Assembly: GCF_003945595.2 (NCBI RefSeq)
Contig: NW_024103452.1
Coordinates: 4,007,524 to 4,071,523 of the forward strand
DNA: 64,000 bases
Direction of reading: 5' to 3'
Source: Pipra filicauda
Taxonomy: Eukaryota; Chordata; Aves; Passeriformes; Pipridae
The notes beneath the pieces are model-generated. The model saw only the letters and a program-made list of their open reading frames with translations. It searched no databases and was not told the DNA's origin. The position numbers and the translations under genes are program-made. Shown in pieces: positions 14,250 through 25,110 of the stretch (positions are counted from its first letter, which is position 1; each line of letters starts with the position of its first letter).

Positions 14250-15500
14250 TCAGACCAAAAATGATGAATTATAGAAAGGAAGGACAAGGGTGATCTTTTT
14301 TTGGGCAATGGTAGCAGTTAGAAAAATGCATGACAATAAAGAACAAAAATGAGACATGAGTCATGAAGGATTTTGCAATATGCCAGTGTATCATGCTATA
14401 GCAATGAGAACATATCAATCAAATCAAACAATATGAACTCTTCCAACACTATTTGGCTGTGAATGGAGACAGAACATAACTTCCTCCTGTGTTCATTTAC
14501 TAGACATTATCTCCACAGTCCTCCTCTAGCCTTATCTAGACAAGACATAAGCCAGGGTGCTGGTAGGCCCTTATCTACCAGAACAATTTTACACCATGTT
14601 CCATTGTCTGTATGGAACAGATGTGTCAGCCATAGAAAAAACGGCCATCTCTTCTCTTGGAGAGTTCAAAGTACCACAAAGAAATGCAAGCTCTTTATTT
14701 AGTTATCACAGCTGTGACAAAGCAGTCTCTAAAGTCTGGAGGATAGACAGAAAGGAAGCATGAAAAAGCAAACAAAACCAAATTAGCTCAGGCACGTGGA
14801 AGGCAGAAGGAAAAATAATGTGTATAATAAAATCCAAACTACATTTTTATTTTCGTTATTATTTCTATGCAATTCAATACATCACATGATGATCCATATT
14901 AGAGTTTGGGTTGGTCTAGATAAGTACAGATTGTGCTCAGGAGAATTGTTTTGGTACTTCTAAAAAAAATTAGCTTAAATGAAGTTGTTTCCTAGAAACA
15001 TGATTTAGCCTACTTAGCTATTGCATTTCTTGATCATTGGCAATTAAGGCATAAAATAGACATGAAGTCAAATCATGAGCCAATGAAATTCAGATATATT
15101 GCAGTTGTTTAAATAGCACAGTGATGATTCATATCAGCTGCTTCATGCTGATTTGCACACTGGTTATCCTCCTGAAGGATCATAAAGTGTTTTATGAATT
15201 AGCATCTTGGAGTATTAATCACATCTACTTGAAAACAAGACACAGGTCTCTTCTTTTTGGATGATCTGTCACATCATAATCTATGGTGTCATATATGATA
15301 GACTGTATCTTTAAAACTGTAAAAACCCCTGTAGGCACTGAGTTTCATCTGTGTTTACTGATAGACACCAATGGCTCAATAGATGCCACTGACTTACAAC
15401 TGAACTTCCTTGTTTAAAATGTTAGTTTTGAACTCACTCATTTGTATCAGCCTTGGTATTTAAGAAACAGCAACATAATTAACATAAGTATTCCTTTTAT

Positions 15501-15545
15501 GTATTATATAAATATATATATATATAAAATATTATATTATATATT
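15501..15545. repeat. AT-rich microsatellite
   Basis: aatatatatatatataaaat and neighbouring attatatt units. Confidence 0.8.
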
Positions 15546-16479
15546 ACTTTAGGAAAAACATAGTTCTGCATTCAATACAAAAAAAGCAATCACTGCTTCA
15601 CAAAGTGGCTGAATCACAGACTACTGGAAGCTGTTAGAATATTGCATTGTGTTTATCCCGGCCTATATTCTTAAATACCTTCTGTTTGAGCCACGATGAA
15701 GGGTTAAACAAACCTTATGTCTGACCTAATAAGACTGTGCTTACATTTACTAAATTTGGGAAAAATTTGCTATCAGCAGTAAACAGTGATAAACAATTAC
15801 ACCTGCTACAAATTTTGTCCAGGGTGCTGCGTAGCCTTGTGCAACTTACAGTCATGCTAAGAAGAAAACAAGAAATACATTCCTCTCCATTTTTCCTTAC
15901 TTCTCTAGTAATCATGGTGCTGATATTTGAGGAGCACAAAGGTGGTATCTATTATAAATTATTTTTATGAAGCTGGTAAACTGGAAGAAAGGGTTAAGAG
16001 GAAACAGAAATGTCACTCTCATATCACCTACTGGGCAATAGTTCATGCTATCTATGTGGAGTGATGATGCAATCCCAAGGTAAGACATGCCAACATTGAC
16101 ATCGTTTTCTTGAACATAAACATAAATACAGACACAGCGACCTTACTCACTCTAAACTTAGACTCTGGAGCACCTCGAGACATTTTAGCAATGACTAGAA
16201 AGACCACTCAGCATTGGTCTTGTCATCGGGACTGCATTACTGAAAACGTGATCCACACTCTTCTCCATCTGTTCTGAATTTTCTCTCCCTTTGTCGCTAT
16301 GTTCTTGCCCACACAGCTTTATTTAGTGAGCAGGCCTGTATCTAAACACATACAATCTTCTTCCTGTTCTAAAATGGAAGGACTTTTTAAAAAAATCACA
16401 AAATACCTTAGATTTGCACACAGTTATAGCTAAGGGGGGAAAAAAGAGATTTCCTTTATCTAGTAGTAATCTCTCCTGT

Positions 16480-17240
16480 TTTATCTTATTCCCATTGTCT
16501 CTCGTCCTCCTGCCACATGTCTCTGTGAAGAGCCTGGCTCCCTCTTGTTGATAAGACCCCTCAGAAAACGACTCTTCTTGAGGTTGAACAAACCCTGTCC
16601 CTCAGCTGCTGCTCTCAGAGAGGGTGCTGCAGCCTCCAACCACCTTGATGTCCCTCTGCTGTACTCTCTCTCCTCTTCATCAGTGTCTTGCTTGTGTGGG
16701 GAAGGCACAACACTGAACACAGTATCTAGACACAGCCTGGCATGTACTGAGTAGAAGGGGACAGTCACTCTTTGTTACTGGCATACTCCTGGTATCACAG
16801 CCCAGGATGCTGTGGTACACCTTTACTGCCAAGGGGCATGATGTGCTGTCAGCAGAGACCTCCCCCAGGGGCCTCTTCCACAGACCTGTTCCCCAGCCAG
16901 TCAGTCCCCAGCTTGCACCACTGCCCAGGGCTCGCTCTTTCCAGGTACAAGATTGGCAGCTGTCCTTGTTCAGCTTAAAATTTCTGTTGGCCCACTCCTC
17001 CATCCTGCCTCGGTCCCTCTGAAGGGTAGCCTCAAGGATATTCCCCCAGTTTGATGTTATCTGCAAATGTTACAAGAATGTGCTCCATGACTTCCTCCAT
17101 GTCACTGATAAAGATGGTCCCACAACAGGGTCTTCTGTGATACCCTACTTGTTACCTGCCTCCAGGAAAAGCACAGCCCATTAACCACTGCCCTCAAAAC
17201 CCAACCATCTAACCAGTTTTTTACTCATCCAGTTGCCCAG
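16480..17240 (-). mobile_element. CR1 ORF2 fragment, sense to PCLO
   Basis: The reverse complement of a CR1 ORF2 region is recognisable: GLFNLKKSRF.RGLINK (CR1 GLFSLEKRRLRGDLI), then sequence like agccaggctcttcacagagacatgtgg and gacgagagacaatggg. On the plus strand the complementary markers are gaacacagtatctagac, agtagaaggggacagtcac, gcccaggatgctgtggtac and tcactgataaagatggtc. An internal deletion and many stops are present. This GC-rich block stands out against the AT-rich intron and produces spurious open frames of up to 128 codons on both strands. No 3' tail is retained. Confidence 0.75.
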
Positions 17241-19728
17241 ACATCCAGACCTTTACATCCCTATTCCAGGGTAAAAGTTAATGTACGGAAATGCCTGATG
17301 TCTGGAGTCTCTCTCAGTTTACTGCAATATTGCAATTTCAGTCCAGTATCACAAAACTTGAAGGAATTTTATGAGGATGAATCTACCACAAAAGATAAAC
17401 TTTGATCTGTTCAGGCAATATGTCAGCCAATCGTTCATGGCTTTGCTAAAAAAAAAAAATCTATCTTTGTGATATTTTTAATGCTACAGTAGTTTCTTTT
17501 AGCTCAAAGCTTTTTATTAATGTTCTTCTCAATGAGAGGGAAAAGTTGAATAGATTTTATTGATGTTTCCTCCAGAGTATCAGGAAATCCAGTCATCAGA
17601 GAAAAAGGATTAACATGCATGATGCACTGCTGGCATATCACAATTTAGTGACTACTTAGTTCTTTACTTCTGTTTTACCCAGCTTAGGGTACTAAAAAAA
17701 TGTAAGAAGGAAGCGTCATAGACAAATAATTTTTCCACATTTAAGAGTTGAGGAGTTCAAAAAATGATTTTTAGTTGTTTTTTGTTTTTTTGAAGAGTAG
17801 GCATAAATGTCATAAGATTTCTTATGTCACATCTTATTTGTGATATACTCATTTGATGTCTCACATAAAATTAATATTTCTTACTGTAATTTGATTAGTG
17901 AAAAACTGAAAACACAGAATATGAATTAAGTGCATAATAATTTGCTAGTCAGCTTGCTGTTTGTTGACATTAATTCTTTCAAATGCAGTTTTTTTATTTC
18001 AGGGACAAAGGTAATTTATTTACCTGCATAGCTTTTTCCTTTAAACACTTTAGTCCTCAATTCTCTTTCAAGAGAATGGTATGATAACTTTTTTTCTACC
18101 CCCTAGAAGAAGCTGTCAAATTAGATAAATTTTTAGTCTTTTAATGTATAAAATATATATTTTAAATATTATATTCTCAAGCTAAAGACTACCACTGTCC
18201 GAGGCATCATTGAGCAGCAAAATTAAAACATTTTCACAGAAAACAAAAATACAATTTCTAATCTAACATGCAGATTAGCCCTTTGCTATATCTTACACTT
18301 TTGCCTTCTTAAATTGTATCTCTTAGAAAAAAGCGGATTGAAGTGACCAAGTGGGGGCTGATTTCTTATTTTTTGTGTTGGGAGTAATTTCACGTCATTT
18401 GGGGGTGTCTATCTTGAACAGCTTTGGCTTCATCAGCCTTGACTGTCTAATGCCAGTTTCACTCCCTTTCTAGATGAATAGATTTCTTCAAGAATGAGAA
18501 CACTTTCTGGCTAACTTTAGATTATACATAGAAAATCTTGCTGACAGCCTCCCTCCCCCAATTTCTTTTTACTGAACTAAACCAGCAAACAAGCATGCAG
18601 GCATTGAGTGCATATTACCTGTAAACGATGCTAAAGTGAAAAAAAAATCAGAAACATAGAAATTGAAGAACAGAGACTTCACTTGACAAATACTGCACCT
18701 CAATTAGCTGGTGCAATGATGTTATGAGACAATCAGAACCTCAGAGAACCCTACCAATCCACAAGGAACATTTTTTTTTGCATTGGTGACCTGAAGAAAC
18801 ATGTAATATATGGTCTGTATCTCAACAAAATATTTCTAACAAACAGAAAAAATTGTTTGTGGTTTAATTTTATTTTTTTTTTAACTTAGAAAAGTTTAAT
18901 GGTACTGAGTTCTTTCTAAAATTGCTATTAAGACATCAACAGACATCTCTCCTTCCTTCTATTTCCAATCCTGTCGTCATTTCCTACCATATGACTTCCC
19001 AGGAAAACCTCTTAGGTTGCCTGGCTGTAGCAGCTCAGTCCCTTTCTGTTTATGGGTTTTACCTTCTGTGCCATGTCTCTGATAAGGAGCAAGTGTTTGA
19101 GGGAATGATGGCCACTAATTAGGGATTAAATCCTTCCCCAGTGACAAGAGAATGTTAGAGGAGGGTATTGCTCTTTTGTGTAAAGTGTTATCTCAGTTCT
19201 TCACAACATTAAATGAAAGAAATAGGATAAGTAATCCTCTAAGAGTATGAGGACAAGAGGTGGGTTACAGTTCTCACTCTCCATCTTTGACTACTATATC
19301 ACATTCAACACAGACTGTGACTATATTTAATGTGCTTTTAACTGATTAGTAATCATACATTTATTTCACTTAATTATTTTGCTGTAAGAACTGACTGCTT
19401 AACTGGCAGGAGAAAGAAACGTAGATATATAGGGTTGTTCATTTAGAAACTATCTGCAGCAGTGAAGTCTTGATATAGGAAAACCCTTTGAATTCTCTTT
19501 CTCTCAGGATAAGCACCCCATGAGCTGGCATACTGCAGAAGTGTAGTGTTGTTTGCAGGAATCAGTAATCCTTATGGAGAGAATAAGACATGTCTGATAC
19601 ATGTAGTGTTACAGCTACCCTGTCATCCTCTTAGAATGTCACTGACATCACTGCTGAAGTGGAGATTAGGGACTCTTCTTTACTCCACTATAAAGTTCAC
19701 AGATTTTTTTCTGAATTGTTTCTTTGCC

Positions 19729-19747
19729 TTTTTTTTTTTTTTTTTTT
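19729..19747. repeat. Poly-T run
   Basis: About 19 consecutive T. No recognisable retroposed body adjoins it. Confidence 0.85.
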
Positions 19748-21580
19748 GGTGTCAGAAGTGAAGAGGATATTCCACCACATGGACAGTCTGGCTGAACAAA
19801 GGTATGTTTTTCTCCCTGGAAACACAGAACATCCCTACTTTCAAAAAGGAAGAATTGCTGGTGACTCAGACAAAGTGAGGTAAAGCACAAAAATTACCTT
19901 TGACTGAGTGCACTCGTACCTAAAGACATATTGAAATATGTCACCCTGAGCGTGCCTAAACAGCTTTCTGATCAGGAATAACACAACATAAGTTATCTTT
20001 GCAACATTTCCAAAGGTATTACCAGTGCTTTCATTACCTTCAGTAGCCATGTCCTTAATTCACTTTTTCAAACATAATGATGGATGGCACGTTAAAAAAC
20101 AGAAGGGAAAATTCTGGCAATATAAAACAGCGCTTCTACTGCTTTGCTAAAGGATGAAACAGGAACAAGGGACTCTCAGTGAAAACAAACAATGAGTTTC
20201 TGGAGCGTAAAACACTGCTATATTATTATTCACTGATCGCTGCTGTCATTGCTTTGGCAACTCAGCATAACCATGATGCCAATTCTTTTTTTTAATTGCA
20301 AATTATTAGTCAAACTTTTCAGAGAAAATCCCTGGCAATTCCCTCACACTTGTCAGCCTGAGGAGGGGACATTGCATACCTTGAAGAGTTGTGAGTTCTA
20401 GATGATGGCATATGATAAAGAAACAATAACCTTCAAGAGAGAGGCCCTTGAGCAAGTATACATCTATTTTTCATTCAGAGCTACTATTCTCTTGCAATTA
20501 GAATTTTGGCTCAGTTCCTCATTCCTTAAACACCTCATTCATATGCCAAAATTTGCAGTATATGCTTTTGTGTGCAAAATTATGTCAGATTATGTAAGAG
20601 GCATCAAAGGCATCTGTACCTCAGAGCCAGTTTTTATTAATCAAGAGAGCAAATAAACCCAATGTGTGTGTACATAATATGTAGTGATGCAGCCTTAATT
20701 TTAAAATATTTGGGACTACTCTTACTACTGATACCCATAAAGTAACAATTTCTGGATAATAACTGGCAGTATGGTAAGACAGCGATGAGACCTGTGGAAT
20801 TCAAATTACAGTGGTGATATTAGGATGAAATTCCAGCTTGTCCTACTGTTACGGCCGTGGTATAACTGGTTATCTGGGCTGACCCGGCACACTGAATCAT
20901 TAATGCACCGGTTGGCCCAGGAATTCCAGTGAGATGAGATGAGACGAGATGATGGGCTGAAGCACTGGCCAGTTTCCCAGCAAAGCAGCTGGTCAACAGT
21001 TACAGGAACTCTCCAAGTGGGAATTGTGGACAGTTTGGGACATTTCCCTATGTAGCTTCTGCTATGCACACTCCAGTTAAGATACACTAATTGTATACTG
21101 AAGATGTGTTGATTAATTCCCTAAGAGGACAACCTGTGTTTCAGTATCTCTCCAGGCAGCTCCTGCTGCTGAACTGACTAAACTGCACGTAGATAATTTA
21201 AAACATTTGTAGAAAATGTTCCTGCCTGTGCATAAATGATCACATAGGACAGGCTTTTGTGCATAGCTAAGATAGAGGCTGTTTTGTACATACTGTGAGG
21301 TAATCAGAGACAGTGGATACGCTGTTGTGGTCACCCAGGACCACAGGCCAGCTGGCTGATAAGTATCCAGCAACACAACAATTCAGCTGAAGATGCTACT
21401 GAAGGGATGGATGCAACAGAGACTCCCACTGCCGCCTGGCCAACTGGCTGTTCTCTTGGAGAGATCTGACTCCCCATGTGAGCTTTACTGAGGGTTGTTT
21501 TGTTTTTTAATATACTCTCTTCCTGTGTTTATGTAGCAAGTATAGCAAACAAAACGACTCAACATTTCGGTAATTTCTAT

Positions 21581-21661
21581 AAGGAAGAGAAGGGGAGGGA
21601 GAAGGGGAGAGCAGAAAGAGACAAAAGGAAGAAATAAAAAGAAACAAAGAAATGGAAAGAA
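21581..21661. repeat. Purine-rich tract
   Basis: About 80 bases with very few pyrimidines on the plus strand (aaggaagagaaggggaggga, then gaaggggagagcagaaagag and on). Confidence 0.8.
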
Positions 21662-23839
21662 ACTAGCCAGCAAAACAAATATGGCATCTAGATGAATATC
21701 CAGTATTGCTGTAGTGACATAGCTGAGGTGATATAAAAGTATATGTTGTTTAATTTACCAGTATTTTAAGTAACTTTTGCTGCCTAAGAGAACTCTAGGT
21801 CTTCCTCTGATTAATAGTCATTGCCTGGTTAATAAACAAAGACATTTGCTAATAGTTTGCAAATAACGTTTAATCAAAATTAATATTTTTAAAACCCATG
21901 TATCTCTGGGAGAGGTCATTTAGAAAGTTGAAGGCTAAGCACAAAGCACTGCACATTTGAAGAGAGTTTCTGTGTACTTTAATCCTTCAGACATGAGAGA
22001 GGGGGAAGAAGGAAGGTATATAGTCAAGGAGTTACGGTACTTCAAAGGAGTGAAAACTACAACTAATTCTTCTGTTTCAGGTCCTCCCCATTGGCACCCT
22101 ATTCCACCTTTGGCTCTTTTCTGTACAATTTGCACTTAAGCCTTTTAAATTTATATGTACATCATACAGAAATATGCCTGTGCAGGTCTCCAAGCATGTA
22201 TCTGGACTAAAACACAAAAGTATGACTGCAGTCACACTTGTAGGCACAGAGTCAAACTTGCTTACTCCAATTAGAATTTAAGTACAATATTGTACAGTTA
22301 TAGCAGTGAGCAATCCCAGTGTGGGCTATATAACCTTATCAGGATCCTGAGTAAATTTTTGATCCTGTGTGACCTCATGGCATGCAGGGCATTGGTAAAT
22401 GGGAAGACAATATCTATACCTTGGTTTAGCCTGATGCACAGTATGTTGCTGTGGTTAACAGCATGAGAACTAGTCGAGAATTTGGAATAGGCATTTCAAA
22501 TTACATGAGGGTAAATAACTTTGCATAGGAGAGCAGGCTTCAGCATCACTAAATCACGAGCTTTACAGTTGTGTGGTTGTAATTTCACTTGCTATTGTAA
22601 GAGAGCAGTTTGTATCACAGCATTACTCATCACCCTGCAGGGCAAAGATCCCCACGAGGATGTTGAGGAGTTCCTGCGGTCTCTGAGGGCCCAGAGCAGC
22701 TCAGGCTGACACACAGCAGTGCCAAGGGCTCCTTTCAGACTGTGCTGTGTGGGTGGAGGGGTCTTTCTGAATCCTGAAATCATCAGTGGGTGTTACGCTG
22801 ACTAACAAGAAAATACCTCATAATACATACAGAACATTCATTTAACACCCTAAATATGAGGTGGATACTGAGGATGGAAATTATCAAGATTTTGCTGCCA
22901 GAAATCCTGTGAAAACAATATTTAGCAATTCAAGTAAGTTCATGCCACTTTCTACTTAATGCTCGAGGGAACACCAGAGCTGGCAGTCGGTAATTACTTC
23001 TGTGCAGAAACAGAGTTTGACACACACTATTAGAATTTTTTAAGGAAGTTAAAAGAAAGCCTAATGGTTTCACAACAAAATCCCTTAAACCATCCACCTC
23101 TGAAAGAAGACACACAGCGTATTAAAAAAACTTTGAGTTCCTTATCAGTATTAGATGTGAGAAAGAGTGCAATTCCAAAAGGCTCAGACAGACAGACCTT
23201 ACCTGTCCTAGGTCTTGTAACGAGCAGCCTTTTACAGTTTCATACAAGAAAACATCTCACTGTGTTCCTCCTCTCAACCTGGGAGGTGAATGAATGTCAC
23301 CTTTGCCAATATCTCCTTTGCAAGCAGAGTCTTACTTACGCGAGCATTTGTGTCAGTGTTAGGGGAAAAAAGAATAAACCTGAAATTCTGTGATAAATGT
23401 CTCCATGTGAAGATACCACAGAAAAATGGGATCTGATTGTTCTGCTAACCCCCTGTGTAGGGGGTACAGTTCCAGAACAGAAAGAATAAAATTCTCAGTT
23501 CTGTACATGTTGAACACCTACACAAGCCTATTTTATAAAAACTCATGCAGAGAATATAGAGTTATATAAAAAGCAACAGCAAAACAGACTGCTTATATGG
23601 ATAACACAACAGATTTTTCCCTCTGTTTTGAACGTCTGTATAGCTTATATATCTTGAACAGATGTTGTGACCCTTTTTATGCTCCGTTGCTTTCTGTTAT
23701 AACCAATGAGCACAATTTAAAATGACCACTGAATTTCCTGCTGCATAGACACAGGAACTATTTTTAATACTGCAAATCTTTTGTATAATTCATGCTAATC
23801 AAATTAATTATCATGTCTGATAGAGGGTTGTTTTTTTAC

Positions 23840-23921
23840 CTGAAACTGTGTGATCCTTTGGGTCTCTCAGTAGTTTGAGCCTCGTATGAGGGAAAATGTA
23901 CTGCAGGGGTTTCCCATTTAT
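23840..23921 (-). CDS. PCLO: PCLO exon opening the PDZ domain (82 bp)
   Basis: Acceptor tttgtgttcctcag leads into [18 protein letters not shown], then RDPKDHTVS and the first base of a Gly codon; donor TCAG|gtaaaaaa. It enters in phase 0 after QHQDQ and leaves in phase 1, completing Gly with the first two bases of the next exon. The tail [10 protein letters not shown] leads into the first PDZ strand and carboxylate-binding loop, so the PDZ fold is split across at least three exons. The frame stays open 5' of the acceptor for a few codons (MPICVPQ), so a slightly upstream acceptor cannot be excluded from sequence alone. The splice sites and phase fit make the identity secure. Confidence 0.93.
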
Positions 23922-24923
23922 CTGAGGAACACAAATAGGCATGTCATGAAAAAATAAACCAACAACAATTGTATCAATAATTTCAGACAGTTGAAACAGG
24001 AACAAGCAAACAAACATATTTCATCCAGGAAAATATCATAACTTCACAATTCAAAAATGCCGGCAAGTTTCAAGACATTTTTCAGACTGCAAAATCCTTC
24101 TACAGGGGAATGAATATTTGCTTCCATAACTCCAGATGAATTTCAAATATGGTTCTAGTTCTGATTTTTCCCAATGACTAGAAGGTGGACACTGTCTTCT
24201 GTAGTTTCTTTTAACATTGATCCCTTATTCAAGCAATGTTTAAGAGAAGAATGAAATTAAATATAATTGCTGTATTTTTTATAAAATTCTATTCATAGAC
24301 CTCTAAACAAAATGTTGGTTGAATGTATAACCAGCCACGAGTTACTGCTTTAGTTTCAGCAAAACCACATATTCCAATGTACCTCTTGACTTAAATTCCA
24401 AAAGCCTTTTGAAAGACCCAAACTAAAACTTGTAGGACAACATTCCATACGAAAATGCACAACATTTACCTGGGCTGATCCTAGAGAGTGACAAAGCTGA
24501 AAGCAATACACCTCTATAATAGACTCTAAAGAGCCAGATTTCCTGCTGGGACGATCCCACCTGCTCCATGGTTTGGGCATGGGAGGGGCCATGCTGACCC
24601 ACCTGCCAAGGATGACCACACTGAGCCTATACCAAAATGACCCTTCAGAAGGAGTGCTGGTTGCAACATACACCTCACAGCTGTCATGCATCCTTTTTGT
24701 CCACAGTTTTGGTCTCTTGGTAGCCAAGTTGAACCCATCACCTCTCTGCCTCTGACACATCAGTTCCACGTCTGGGTGCTGCATCCAGACAAAGAGGAGG
24801 GAGAACAACTGTGACTGCTTCAGGATGGGACCGTGGGGAGGGAGGCTCAAGGAGTCAAAGGGACAATATTATTCAGTATGGCAGTGCAGCAGTCTGAGTG
24901 TACCAGCAACCTCCTGCCAAGAG

Positions 24924-25110
24924 TTTATTACTATTATTTATATTTAAGTAGCATTTAAAGGGATTAAGCTCCTCCTGAACTAAGCGCTTCAAACCTAGTT
25001 TCTGCCCTGGAGAGTTTATGAAGTTAATGGATAGCACACATAAATGATGGGGAGGGGAAACAGAGAAGTCAAGGGACTTGCTTAGCTCAACCCCACAGTG
25101 AGCAGAAGAG
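24924..25110 (+). repeat. Ancient amniote SINE-like (MIR/L2-type) fragment
   Basis: The order is tttattactattatttat, then aactaagcgcttcaaacc, ctgccctggagagtttatg, gggaggggaaacagagaag, and tcaagggacttgcttagctcaaccccacagtgagcag split over the same stretch. This matches the general plan of old amniote repeats: TTATTATT lead, GCGCT, CTGCCC…GAGTTTA, then GAAACAGAG…AAGTGACTTGCCCAAGGTCACACAG. The last motif is the MIR/L2-like 3' core. Family assignment is by recollection. Confidence 0.5.

Larger units (their letters stand above)
8561..23839 (-). other. PCLO: PCLO intron between the two PDZ exons (about 15.3 kb)
   Basis: Non-coding apart from decayed repeats: CR1 pieces at 8973-9036 (minus), 11521-12665 (plus) and 16480-17240 (minus). 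There are AT and TG microsatellites near 10.25, 10.57, 12.87 and 15.5 kb, a purine-rich tract at 21581-21661, and two GC-richer pockets of unknown origin at about 20820-21010 and 22640-22790. No further piccolo exon is needed, because the flanking exons join in phase. Confidence 0.8.

Noticed and set aside
16680..17066. 128-codon minus-strand open frame and its plus-strand shadows
   Set aside because: It lies inside a GC-rich CR1 fragment in a shifted frame and is not a gene.
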